This document shows positions 10,248 through 18,810 of a DNA stretch of 64,000 nt, piece by piece (position 1 is the first letter of the stretch; every line of letters begins with the position of its first letter). This stretch comes from Pseudomonas sihuiensis. Lineage in GTDB: Bacteria > Pseudomonadota > Gammaproteobacteria > Pseudomonadales > Pseudomonadaceae. The translations under genes were made by a program, and so were the position numbers. A model generated the notes under the pieces. That model saw only the letters and a list, made by a program, of their open reading frames with translations, did not search any database and had not been told where the DNA came from. The stretch is from NCBI RefSeq assembly GCF_900106015.1, contig NZ_LT629797.1:4340001-4404000 (forward strand), given 5' to 3'.

Positions 10248-10659
10248 TTGAGAGGCGACTCGGAGGGCTTGAGCCGTCGGTTAGCGCGAGTGGGATAAGA
10301 CAGTGCCAGCAACACCGGCTTGCGGAGTGCCTAGCTCCATAGGCATACACTCTCGTTGAGCCTATGGAGCTTACTCAGTCGGCTGCGCTGTAGCGTCGCT
10401 ATTTTTGTGATGGGGCCTCTGTCATCCAAGTCCTCACGTTCATACCCAGTCTCAGGCCTTTGGCGATGCAGTTTTTATTGATCAGATTGAAGGCGTTGGG
10501 AGGGGGGAAGTTGGCTTGGTATGTACCGTCTTCCGGGATGGATAGCCATAGGCGTTCGTTGACCTGGTGCACCAAGACAGCGACTGCTCTGCCGCGAGGA
10601 AATCATCGGCTGCATCTAACTAGGGATACAAATAAGTTGAAATTGACTAAGGACTGCTC
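10248..10659. other. Gap with long stem and a possible gene remnant
   Basis: 412 bp. A stem GCTCCATAGGC (10334-10344) / GCCTATGGAGC (10360-10370), 11 bp with a 15-nt loop, may end the preceding operon although no U-tract follows. On the minus strand 10602-10399 is open for about 67 codons without a start codon and reads sensibly (e.g. LWLSIPEDGTYQANFPPP, ending MNVRTWMTEAPSQK). It looks like the 3' end of a lost gene; family not recognised. AAGGA at 10649-10653 is the ribosome binding site of the receptor that follows. Confidence 0.4.
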
Positions 10660-12735
10660 ATGCGTTTCAAGCTGACCTGCATTGTCCTGTTGCCCGGGCT
10701 TGCAATGGCCGAGCAGACGCCCTACGAGTTCGACGAACTGGTGATCACCGGCAGCCGCTACCAAGCCAGCGGCTGGCAACTGCCCTTCTCGGTCAACCGC
10801 ATCGATGCCGAGCAGGCGACGCTGGGCAAACCAGGCGTCAACCTGTCCGAAGCCCTAGGCAGCGTGCCGGGGGTGGTGGCGCAGAACCGCCAGAACTATG
10901 CGCAGGACCTGCAGATTTCCTCGCGCGGCTTTGGCGCGCGTTCGGCCTTCGGCATCCGTGGCATCAAGCTATTGGCCGACGGTGTGCCACTGTCCAACCC
11001 CGACGGTCAGGGCCAGGCGGCGACGTTCGATCTCGATACCCTGGAGCGCATCGAGGTGCTACGCGGTCCCTTCGCTAGCGTCTACGGCAGCAACTCAGGC
11101 GGCGTCATCCAGATGTTTTCACGCGATGGCGAAGGTGCGCCCAAGGTGTCCGTCGACACCTCGCAGGCTGCCTACAGCACCAGTCGTACCCGGGTCGCCG
11201 CCGAGGGCGGCAACGACAAGGCCGGCTTCATCATCAATCGCTCGCACTTCGAGACCGATGGCTACCGCGACCACAGCGGCGCCATCCTCGACAAGACCTT
11301 CGCCAAGCTGACCCTGTACCCGGATGACGCGAGCAAGCTCAGCCTGAGCGTCAGCGAACTGGATCAGAACGACACACAAGACCCGCAGGGTCTGACCTGG
11401 GCGCAGGTACAGAACAACCTCCGCGCCGCCGCCCCCAGCGCCCTGCTGTTCAACACACGCAAGACCGTCGACCATCGCCAGTTCGCCCTTAACTACGAGC
11501 GCAGCTTCGCCGCCGGCACCTGGCAGAGCACGGTCTACAGCGGTACACGACGGGTGATCCAATACCAGTCGATTGGCAAATCGTTCCAAGAAAACAACCC
11601 AACACAATCTGGTGGAGTGATCGATTTCGAACGGCGCTTCCACGGTATTGGCAACCGCTGGATCCAGTCGTTCGACCTCGGCAGCAGCCTGCTGACCATC
11701 ACCACCGGCCTGGATTACGACCATTCACGCGACGATCGCCAGGGCTATGAGAACTTCGTCGGCAGCACCCTGGGCGTCAAAGGCGATCTGCGCCGCGACG
11801 AGCGTAACGAGGTCACCAGCCTGTCGCCCTATGTCCAGGCTGCCTGGCAGCTGGGCAAGCTCGACCTGCAGGCCGGCCTGCGCCACAACCAGGTGGAATT
11901 CGAGGTGGACGACCGCTTCCTGAGCAATGGCGATGACAGCGGCTCGGTCACCTACCGCGAGCTGACGCCAACCCTGGGCGCCAGCTACGCCTTGTCGCCA
12001 GACCTGAATGTCTACGCCAGTTGGGGCAAGGGTGTGGAGACGCCGACGCTTAACGAGTTGTCCTATTCGGGCGCCGACAACAGCTTCGGCTTCGACCTCA
12101 AGCCGGCCACCAGCGAGCAGTTCGAAGTTGGCCTCAAGGCGCGTCTGGGCGAGGCGAGCAGCCTGCAACTGGCGCTGTTTCAGATCGATACCGACGACGA
12201 ACTGGTGGTCGAATCAGCCAGTGGCGGTCGCTCACGCTTCCAGAATGCCGCCCAGACCCGCCGTCGCGGCGTCGAGCTGGCTCTGGAAAGCCAGCTGAGC
12301 GAAACCCTGCGCGCCAATCTCGCCTACACCCAGATCGATGCCGTCTACAGCCAGGACTTCACCAGCAACGGCCGGCTGATCGAGTCGGGCAACCACCTGC
12401 CGGGCATTCCCGCGCGCACCCTCTATGGTGAGCTGGCCTGGCAACCGCTGGAATGGTTCAGCAGCAGCGTCGAAGGCCTTTATCGCAGCAAGCTCTACGT
12501 CGAGGACAGCAACACCGCCAAGGCGGCGCCCAGCTACGCGCTGTTCAACTGGCAGGCGCGCTTCGAACAGAAGGCCGGCGCGCTGACCTTCAACCAGGTG
12601 CTGCGTATCGACAACCTGCTGGATCGCCAGTACATCGGCTCGGTGATCGTCGGCGATGGCAACGGCCGCTATTACGAACCCGGCCCTGAGCGCGCCTGGT
12701 ATGTCGGCGCAGGCGTGCAGTACCAGTTTGATTGA
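10660..12735 (+). CDS. pqqU: TonB-dependent receptor, PqqU (YncD)-like PQQ importer
   Basis: 691-residue outer-membrane receptor: signal peptide to about residue 17, TonB-box-like DELVITGSR at 25-33, plug domain (about 40-160: NRQNYAQDLQISSRGFG, GIRGIKLLADGVPLSNPDGQ, VLRGPFASVYGSNSGGV), then a 22-strand barrel ending in a terminal F near VQYQFD. Recalled E. coli YncD/PqqU shares long landmarks: NRQNYAQDLQ, GYRDHSGA, DGQGQ, ETPT.NELSY, DTDDE.VV.S.SGGR and NGRYYEP.P. That resemblance is stronger than I would expect for a random siderophore receptor. PqqU is the high-affinity PQQ receptor, and this gene lies beside a PQQ-dependent dehydrogenase. The symbol is an inference from these matches. Confidence 0.78.
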   Translation: MRFKLTCIVLLPGLAMAEQTPYEFDELVITGSRYQASGWQLPFSVNRIDAEQATLGKPGVNLSEALGSVPGVVAQNRQNYAQDLQISSRGFGARSAFGIRGIKLLADGVPLSNPDGQGQAATFDLDTLERIEVLRGPFASVYGSNSGGVIQMFSRDGEGAPKVSVDTSQAAYSTSRTRVAAEGGNDKAGFIINRSHFETDGYRDHSGAILDKTFAKLTLYPDDASKLSLSVSELDQNDTQDPQGLTWAQVQNNLRAAAPSALLFNTRKTVDHRQFALNYERSFAAGTWQSTVYSGTRRVIQYQSIGKSFQENNPTQSGGVIDFERRFHGIGNRWIQSFDLGSSLLTITTGLDYDHSRDDRQGYENFVGSTLGVKGDLRRDERNEVTSLSPYVQAAWQLGKLDLQAGLRHNQVEFEVDDRFLSNGDDSGSVTYRELTPTLGASYALSPDLNVYASWGKGVETPTLNELSYSGADNSFGFDLKPATSEQFEVGLKARLGEASSLQLALFQIDTDDELVVESASGGRSRFQNAAQTRRRGVELALESQLSETLRANLAYTQIDAVYSQDFTSNGRLIESGNHLPGIPARTLYGELAWQPLEWFSSSVEGLYRSKLYVEDSNTAKAAPSYALFNWQARFEQKAGALTFNQVLRIDNLLDRQYIGSVIVGDGNGRYYEPGPERAWYVGAGVQYQFD

Positions 12736-13118
12736 TTAGGGGCGGGGCAGATGAGCTCCGTTCTCCTACCTGCTGAGGTAACTCACTGTTAGAGCGCTGA
12801 GGAACAGAGCACTTCATCAACAGTAAGTTGTAGTCGTCCGTCAGGTGGTCGCACAGTACATCGGCCTCGGCCTGTCCTTGGTTGCTCAGCCAAGTTCTGA
12901 CATCCACTCTGTTTCAGGCTCCTGGAAATGCCTCATTGGAGGGTTGTTCCTGTCGTTACGATGACGGCTCCTACCCGCCTTGATACGGGTAGTGCCAGAG
13001 TATCTGCCGAAATTCAATGCTGGTGTAGTGGGCAACCCTGATCAGGGTGAAACAATTAGCTGTTGCGGGCATTTTCGGGGCTCGTAATTTCCGTGTCGTG
13101 ATCTGCGAGTCAGGTCGA

Positions 13119-13136
13119 TTGGATAGGTCTATCCAA
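13119..13136. promoter_or_regulatory. Perfect palindrome TTGGATAG-GT-CTATCCAA
   Basis: 8-bp arms with a 2-bp spacer, operator-like in form. No gene start is close on either strand (nearest coding edges are 12735 and 13318, both 3' ends), so its role is unclear; it may be a leftover of a lost gene. Confidence 0.3.
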
Positions 13137-13276
13137 CGATGCGGGGGCATACAAGTCCATTACTGCATCCAGGTAGGAGTTAGATCAAGCGATTACCTGC
13201 GCAGACGTATGTCACCACACCGCGTTGGGCTGGGGCGCTCACTTTGAACTGTCGAAGAGGGCTCGCTTCATGAGGA

Positions 13277-13296
13277 AACCGGCCCGAGGGCCGGTT
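13277..13296 (-). terminator. Terminator of the paa minus-strand transcript
   Basis: AACCGGCCC-GA-GGGCCGGTT, 22 bp after the paaZ stop; on the minus strand it is followed by TTCCTC rather than a clean U-run. Likely the end of the paaABCDE-paaL-porin-paaZ unit. Confidence 0.65.
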
Positions 13297-13317
13297 GTTC
13301 AGCGTTTTTAACCTGCG

Positions 13318-15378
13318 TTACTGCGCCTGTGGACGTTTCAGTACTAGGGTCAGGATGTCGTAGCTGGCTACCAGCTCGCCGAGCTGGTTGCTGACTTCCA
13401 CATCCCAGGCCACCACGCCCTGAGGCTCGCCTTTGGGGCTCTTCTTGCCCTGGTCGATCTTGCGTTTGCAGGTCAGGCGCGCCTGGATGGTGTCGCCGAT
13501 GCCCACCGGGTTGATGAAGCGCAGGGTGTCCAGGCCGTAGTTGGCCAGTACCGGGCCCGGTGCCGGGGAGACGAACAGGCCGGCGGCAGCGGAGAGCACG
13601 AAGTAGCCGTGGGCGATGCGTTTGCCGAACTGCGACTCCGTGGCTGCCAGCTCGTCGAAGTGCATATAGAAGTGATCGCCCGACAGGCAACCGAAGTTGA
13701 CGATGTCCGCTTCGGTGACGGTGCGGCGGTGCGTCAGCAGGGATTCGCCGATCTGCAGTTCGTCGAAGTAACGGCGGAACGGATGCACCTCGGTCTCGAT
13801 CACCTGGGCACCGCGCACGTGCTCGCGGGTCACCGCGGCCAGCATGCTCGGCGAGCCCTGGATGGCGGTGCGTTGCAGGTAATGCTTCACTGCACGCACG
13901 CCGCCCAGCTCCTCGCCGCCGCCGGCCCGGCCCGGGCCGCCGTGCTTGAGCACCGGCAACGGTGAGCCGTGGCCGGTGGATTCGGCAGCGGCTTCGCGGT
14001 CGAGGATGTGTACGCGGCCATGCAGGGCGGCCATCACCGGCACTGCACGGGCGGCGACGGCCGCATCCTTGGTGACCAGGCTGGCCACCAGGCTGCCCTT
14101 GCCGCGGGCGGCCAGGGCGATGGCTTCGTCCAGGTCGTCGTAGGCCATCAGGGTGCTGACCGGGCCGAAGGCCTCGATGTCGTGGGCACCGCCTTCGGCG
14201 TGCGGATCGCGTGCACGCAGCAGGGTGGGGGCGAAGAAGGCACCTTCGTTGACGCCCTCGCCACGGGGGGCGAAGCCGTCCTGGGCGCCGAACAGCAACT
14301 CGCTACCGGCCAACAGGGCTTGCAGGCGCTCGCCAACGTCAGCCTGCTGCGCGTGGGAGGCCAGCGCGCCCATCTTCACGCCCTCCACCGAGGGGTCGCC
14401 CACCACTACCTTGGCCAGGCGCTCACGCAGGCGCTCGGCCACGGCGTCGATGTGTTTCGCCGGGACGATGGCACGGCGGATGGCGGTGCACTTCTGCCCG
14501 GCCTTGACGGTCATCTCGCGGGCCACTTCCTTGACGAACAGGTCGAACTCCGTATCGTCCGGGGTGACTTCCGGGGCGAGGATGGCGCAGTTCAGCGAGT
14601 CGGCCTCGGCGTTGAAGGGGATCGAGTTGCGCACCAGGTTGGCGTTGACCCGCAGCTTGGCGGCGGTGTCGGCGGAGCCGGTGAAGGTCACCACGTCCTG
14701 GCCTTGCAGGCGGTCCAGCAGGTCACCGGTGCCGCCGATGATCAGTTGCAGGCTGCCTTCGGGCAGCAGGCCGGACTCATGCATCAGGCGCACCGTGGCC
14801 TCGGTCAGGTAGCTGGTGGCGCTGGCCGGTTTGATGATGCAGGGCATGCCGGCGAGGAAGGTGGGGGCGAACTTTTCCAGCATCCCCCAGATGGGGAAGT
14901 TGAAGGCGTTGATGTGCACGGCCAGGCCGCCGCGCGGCACCAGGATGTGGCTGCCGGCGAACAGGTTCTGCTTGCCCAGGGGCATGGCCGGGCCTTCGTG
15001 GACGATGTTGCCGGAGGGCAGCTCACGGGCGCCGACGCCGGCATAGGCGAACAGGGTGCCGGTGCCGCCCTCGATGTCGATCCAGCTGTCGGCACGGGTG
15101 GCGCCGCTGTGGTGGGAAATGGCGTAGAGCTGTTCCTTGCGCTCGTTGAGGTACAGCGCCAGGGCCTTGAGGCGCGCGGCGCGCTGCTGGAAGTCCAGGG
15201 CCATGAGCGCCGGGATGCCGCGCGAGCGACCGAAGTCCAGGGCTTCGGCGAAGTCCAGCGCCTCTTCGTGGGTGCGGAACAGGGGCTGGCCGTTGACCGC
15301 GCTGCGCAGTAGCTGGGCGCCGTGTTGGCCGATCCAGCGGCCACCGATGAAGCTTTGCAGGGTGGGGGCGTTGCTCAT
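13318..15378 (-). CDS. paaZ: Bifunctional ring-opening enzyme PaaZ
   Basis: 686-residue fusion acting after PaaG in phenylacetate catabolism. The C-terminal MaoC-type hydratase opens oxepin-CoA, and the N-terminal aldehyde dehydrogenase oxidises the resulting semialdehyde to 3-oxo-5,6-dehydrosuberyl-CoA. Visible: NADP-binding and catalytic dehydrogenase segments with Cys297 in KAGQKCTAIRR, and a hydratase domain with SGDHFYMHFD (Asp568) and RIAHGYFVLS. ATG 15378 is preceded by GGAG; an earlier in-frame start would add only six residues. It is last in the minus-strand unit, after the porin. A separate PaaN aldehyde dehydrogenase is also encoded in the cluster. Confidence 0.95.
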   Translation of the reverse strand: MSNAPTLQSFIGGRWIGQHGAQLLRSAVNGQPLFRTHEEALDFAEALDFGRSRGIPALMALDFQQRAARLKALALYLNERKEQLYAISHHSGATRADSWIDIEGGTGTLFAYAGVGARELPSGNIVHEGPAMPLGKQNLFAGSHILVPRGGLAVHINAFNFPIWGMLEKFAPTFLAGMPCIIKPASATSYLTEATVRLMHESGLLPEGSLQLIIGGTGDLLDRLQGQDVVTFTGSADTAAKLRVNANLVRNSIPFNAEADSLNCAILAPEVTPDDTEFDLFVKEVAREMTVKAGQKCTAIRRAIVPAKHIDAVAERLRERLAKVVVGDPSVEGVKMGALASHAQQADVGERLQALLAGSELLFGAQDGFAPRGEGVNEGAFFAPTLLRARDPHAEGGAHDIEAFGPVSTLMAYDDLDEAIALAARGKGSLVASLVTKDAAVAARAVPVMAALHGRVHILDREAAAESTGHGSPLPVLKHGGPGRAGGGEELGGVRAVKHYLQRTAIQGSPSMLAAVTREHVRGAQVIETEVHPFRRYFDELQIGESLLTHRRTVTEADIVNFGCLSGDHFYMHFDELAATESQFGKRIAHGYFVLSAAAGLFVSPAPGPVLANYGLDTLRFINPVGIGDTIQARLTCKRKIDQGKKSPKGEPQGVVAWDVEVSNQLGELVASYDILTLVLKRPQAQ

Positions 15379-15397
15379 GGGAATTCTCCGTGACAAA

Positions 15398-15420
15398 GGC
15401 CGGCACCAGGGGTGCCGGCC
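15398..15420 (-). other. Hairpin between porin gene and paaZ
   Basis: GGCCGGCACC-AGG-GGTGCCGGCC, a perfect 10-bp stem in the 58-bp gap upstream of paaZ. No U-tract follows, so partial attenuation or mRNA protection is more likely than full termination. Confidence 0.5.
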
Positions 15421-15436
15421 GGGGTTCGTGGTTGGC

Positions 15437-16669
15437 CTACCAGAGGGCGAGGGTGTAGCCGAGGATCAGGCGGTTCTCGTCGAGGTCGGTGCTCAGGCCG
15501 TTGCCCGAGCGGAAGGTGACGTTGCGCCAGCGCAGGCTCAGGCCCTTGAGGTCGCCGCTCTGGATGACGTAGGCGAGGTCGCTGTCGCGTTCCCACTCTT
15601 CGCCGTGATCACCGCTGGCGGTCTTGGCGTTGCGGCCGTCGACGTAGCGGGTCATGAAGCTCAGGCCCGGCAGGCCAACGGCGGCGAAGTCATAGTCGTA
15701 GCGCAGTTGCCAGGCGTCCTCCTCGGCGCGGGTGAAGGTGTTGTAGGTCACCAGGTTCACCACGTAAGGGTCGCCGCCGTTGAGGAAGGGAAAGGCGCTG
15801 CTGCCGGACATGCGCTGGAACGCGGCGCTGATGCGGTGCCCACCCTGGCTCAGGCTGAACATGGCGTTGAGGTTACGGTTGTCGATGCGCCCGGCATGTG
15901 CGGCGCCGTCGCCACGGCTGTCGAAGTAGCGCAGGTCGCTCTTCAGGCTGAAGCCGCCGGGCAGCGGCAAGCTGTGCACCAGGCCGGCGAACTGCTGACG
16001 GTAGATGTCGTCGAGCTTGCCGTAGTAGTAGCTGGCCGCTAGCTGCGGGGTGATGGCGTAGGTGCCGCCGGCGAAATCGAAGGCATCGCTGCTGGCGGCG
16101 CCGTAGCCGATGTCGTCACGGCCGGAGGAGTCGCGCAGGTTGACGCGGGTCAGGCGGCCGCCGTTGAGGGTCAGACCGTCGACCTCCTGGCTGGTCAGCA
16201 TCCCGCCCTGGAAGGTGGAGGACAGCAGGCGGGTGTCGTTGTAGCTGACCACCGGTAGCTGCGGCTGCAAGGTGCCCAGGCGCAGCACGCTGTTGGCGGC
16301 GCGCAGCTTGGCGGTCAGACCCAGTTCGCTGTAGTCGTCCACCGGCTGCTTGTCGGCGGGATCGAAGGGCAGCAGGCCGGTGCCACGGCGGTCGCGGCTG
16401 GAATCCAGCTTGACGCCCAACTGGCCGATGGCGTCGAGGCCGATACCGACGCTGCCTTCGGTGAAACCGGAACTGATCCGCGCGGTGAAGCCCTGGGCCC
16501 ATTCTTCGGCCTTGGACTGGCCCGCGCCGTGCTGGCGGAAGTCGCGGTTGAGGTAGTGGTTGCGCAGCTCCAGGCTGGCCTTGCTGTCGTCGATGAAGCC
16601 GGCCAGGGCCGGTGTGGCCAGAGGCAGGGCCAGGGTGGCGAGCAGTGTGGTGGTGCGGTTGAGGTTCAT
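15437..16669 (-). CDS. OprD-family porin, probable phenylacetate channel
   Basis: 410-residue outer-membrane porin with signal peptide MNLNRTTTLLATLALPLATPALA and OprD landmarks: FIDDSKASLELRNHYLNRDF at the mature N-terminus, AEEWAQGFTARISSGFTEG shortly after, and a C-terminal strand NRLILGYTLALW with a terminal aromatic. In P. putida-type clusters an OprD-type porin (PhaK/PaaM) lies beside the phenylacetate permease, as here (28 bp from paaL). I use ATG 16669; a TTG six codons upstream is possible. Specific substrate is inferred from position. Confidence 0.85.
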   Translation of the reverse strand: MNLNRTTTLLATLALPLATPALAGFIDDSKASLELRNHYLNRDFRQHGAGQSKAEEWAQGFTARISSGFTEGSVGIGLDAIGQLGVKLDSSRDRRGTGLLPFDPADKQPVDDYSELGLTAKLRAANSVLRLGTLQPQLPVVSYNDTRLLSSTFQGGMLTSQEVDGLTLNGGRLTRVNLRDSSGRDDIGYGAASSDAFDFAGGTYAITPQLAASYYYGKLDDIYRQQFAGLVHSLPLPGGFSLKSDLRYFDSRGDGAAHAGRIDNRNLNAMFSLSQGGHRISAAFQRMSGSSAFPFLNGGDPYVVNLVTYNTFTRAEEDAWQLRYDYDFAAVGLPGLSFMTRYVDGRNAKTASGDHGEEWERDSDLAYVIQSGDLKGLSLRWRNVTFRSGNGLSTDLDENRLILGYTLALW

Positions 16670-16697
16670 TGTTGTTGTGTCCGTCAATCCGTTGGAG

Positions 16698-18341
16698 TCA
16701 GTGGCGGCTGGCAGCGCTGGCGCCGATGCCGGTCATGGAGCGGATGAACTGCGCCAGGTAGCGGCCGCGCTCCTGCCGGGCGCGCTCGGAGGTGTCGGTC
16801 ACCGAGAGCAGCCAGGCACTGAAGAAAGCCAGGCTCATGGAGAACAGCGCCGGGTTGGCGTAAGGGAACAGCGGCGTTTCGTGGTGCAGCACGTTGACCC
16901 ACACCGCCGGGCTCAGCACCAGCAGGACGATGGCCGAGAGCAGCCCGGCAAGGCTGCCGGCGACCGCGCCCCGAGTGGTCAGGCCCTTCCAGAACATGGA
17001 GAGGAACAGCACCGGGAAGTTGACCGAGGCGGCGATGGCCAGCACCAGGCCGGAGAGGAAGGCGATGTTCTGCGACTCGAAGAGCAGGCCGAGGATCACC
17101 GCCAGCACGCCGATGCCGAGGGTGGCGATACGCGAGACGCGCATTTCCTCGCGCTCGCTGGCCTTGCCTTTGCGCAGTACGCAGGCATACAGGTCGTGGG
17201 ACACCGCCGAGGCACCGGAGAGTGCCAGCCCGGCCACCACGGCGAGAATGGTGGCGAAGGCCACGGCGGAGATGAAACCGAGGAACAGGCTGCCGCCCAC
17301 CGCCTGGGACAGGTGCACCGCCACCATGTTGCCGCCGCCGATGATGGCGCCGGCGGCGTCACGGAACTCGGGATTGGTGCCGACCATGACGATGGCGCCG
17401 AAGCCGACCACGATCAGCAGCAGATAGAAGTAACCGATGAAGCCGGTGGCGTAGAACACGCTCTTGCGCGCTTCACGGGCGTCGCTGACGGTGAAGAAAC
17501 GCATGAGGATGTGCGGCAGACCGGCGGTGCCGAACATCATGCCCAGGGCCAGGGAGATGGCGTCGATGGGGTTCGACAACAGCCCGCCCGGGGCCATGAT
17601 CGCGCTGCCCTTGGCGTGCACCTCGGTGGCGGCGGCGAACATCGCCTCGGTGCTGAAACCGAAGTGGCGCAGCACCATGAAGGCCATGAAACTGGTGCCG
17701 GAGAGCAGTAGCACGGCCTTGATGATCTGTACCCAGGTGGTGGCCAGCATGCCGCCGAAGGTCACGTAGAAGACCATCAGCACGCCCACCAGCAGCACGG
17801 CTTGCAGGTACGACAGGCCGAACAGCAGCTCGATCAGCTTGCCGGCGCCGACCATCTGCGCCACCAGGTAGAGCAGCGCCACGGTCAGGGTGCCGAAGGC
17901 GGCGGTGATGCGGATCGGGCTCTGCTCCAGGCGGTAGGACACCACGTCCGCGAAGGTGTACTTGCCCAGGTTGCGCAGGCGTTCGGCGATCAGGAACAGG
18001 ATGATCGGCCAGCCGGCGAGCACGCCCAGGGCGTACAGCAGGCCGTCGTAGCCGTTCATGAACATCATCGCCGAGATGCCCAGGAAGGACGCCGCGCTGA
18101 TCATGTCGCCGGCGATTGCCAGGCCGTTCTGGAAGCCGCTGAGGCCGCCGCCGGCGGTGTAGAAGTCGGCGGTGGAGCGGGTGCGCAGCGCGGCCCAGCG
18201 GGTAATGCCGAGGGTGAACAGGACGAAGGCCAGGAACATGTAGATGGCCGTCCAGTTCAGTGGGCGGCCGCTGTCGGCGGCAAAGGCCAGCGGCGAGGCC
18301 AGCAGGCCGGCGCCGAGCAGCAGGGAGGTGAGTGCTTTCAT
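16698..18341 (-). CDS. paaL: Sodium:solute symporter, phenylacetate permease PaaL
   Basis: 547-residue inner-membrane symporter of the SSS family, closest in form to acetate permease ActP. It begins with a signal-like segment ([21 protein letters not shown]), then about 13 membrane segments, with landmarks [49 protein letters not shown] and [12 protein letters not shown]. Its ATG overlaps the stop of the upstream DUF485 gene (ATGA), as in yjcH-actP pairs. Location inside the paa cluster next to the porin makes phenylacetate the probable cargo (called PaaL/PhaJ in P. putida); acetate remains the alternative from sequence alone. Confidence 0.85.
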   Translation of the reverse strand: MKALTSLLLGAGLLASPLAFAADSGRPLNWTAIYMFLAFVLFTLGITRWAALRTRSTADFYTAGGGLSGFQNGLAIAGDMISAASFLGISAMMFMNGYDGLLYALGVLAGWPIILFLIAERLRNLGKYTFADVVSYRLEQSPIRITAAFGTLTVALLYLVAQMVGAGKLIELLFGLSYLQAVLLVGVLMVFYVTFGGMLATTWVQIIKAVLLLSGTSFMAFMVLRHFGFSTEAMFAAATEVHAKGSAIMAPGGLLSNPIDAISLALGMMFGTAGLPHILMRFFTVSDAREARKSVFYATGFIGYFYLLLIVVGFGAIVMVGTNPEFRDAAGAIIGGGNMVAVHLSQAVGGSLFLGFISAVAFATILAVVAGLALSGASAVSHDLYACVLRKGKASEREEMRVSRIATLGIGVLAVILGLLFESQNIAFLSGLVLAIAASVNFPVLFLSMFWKGLTTRGAVAGSLAGLLSAIVLLVLSPAVWVNVLHHETPLFPYANPALFSMSLAFFSAWLLSVTDTSERARQERGRYLAQFIRSMTGIGASAASRH

Positions 18342-18646
18342 GGGGCGAGCACCTCTTTGACCTTGTCGTTGAGCGGGTCGATGACGCTGTTGGTCTGCGC
18401 GACGTAGATGCCGGTCAGGGCGAACGACAGCAGGATCACGCCGACGCCCACCAGCATGCCGACGCTGGTGACGCCGCCGCTGAGGGACTGGCCGAGCGCG
18501 CCGGGGGCGAAGGCCACCAGCAGCACGAAGCCGTAGTAGATGACCAGCATGGCGGCGGTGAGGGACCAGGTGAGACGCTGCTTGCGCCGTACCAGCTGGA
18601 TGAAGTCCGGGTGCTGGCTGATGCGTTCGAGGTCGTGCGGGCTCAT
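18338..18646 (-). CDS. DUF485 membrane protein paired with PaaL
   Basis: 102-residue inner-membrane protein with two predicted membrane helices ([20 protein letters not shown] and a glycine-rich [19 protein letters not shown]) and the N-terminal [16 protein letters not shown] typical of DUF485. Such proteins are encoded directly upstream of ActP-like symporters; here the stop overlaps the paaL start by 4 bp. Presumed accessory to the permease; exact role not known. Confidence 0.85.
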   Translation of the reverse strand: MSPHDLERISQHPDFIQLVRRKQRLTWSLTAAMLVIYYGFVLLVAFAPGALGQSLSGGVTSVGMLVGVGVILLSFALTGIYVAQTNSVIDPLNDKVKEVLAP

Positions 18647-18709
18647 GTTTGCTCTCTCTTGTTGTGGTTGTAGAGGCGGTGCAACGCAGGTGAAGCGGGT
18701 GGAGTCCTT

Positions 18710-18781
18710 TGTAGGAGCGAGCTCTGCTCGCGAGCGAACACATGCTCAAGCCAACGTTTCGCCAGCAGAGCTCGCTCCTAC
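18710..18781. repeat. REP-like inverted pair, GTAGGAGCGAGCTCTGC family
   Basis: TGTAGGAGCGAGCTCTGCTCGCGAG on the left and an inverted GCAGAGCTCGCTCCTAC on the right, separated by ~30 bp. A second copy of the same pair lies at 46782-46847. Typical Pseudomonas intergenic palindromic element, here between paaE and the DUF485 gene. Confidence 0.85.
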
Positions 18782-18810
18782 GATTCGGGTGAGGCCTTGG
18801 CAGGGCGCTG

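Larger units (their letters stand above)
12736..13317. other. Long gap between pqqU-like gene and paaZ
   Basis: 582 bp without a convincing gene. It holds CTACCCG-CCTTGATA-CGGGTAG (about 12971-12992), a perfect 18-bp palindrome and the paaZ terminator, listed separately. On the minus strand around 12800-12920 a stretch reads VDVRTWLSNQGQAEADVL, which resembles the MNVRTWMTE end of the remnant at 10.4 kb. No start codon or family could be assigned. Confidence 0.4.

Noticed and set aside
13609..15312. Plus-strand frames over paaZ that read as long Gly/Ala/Val-rich proteins
   Set aside because: Antisense reading of paaZ; composition driven by GC bias, no start signals or families.
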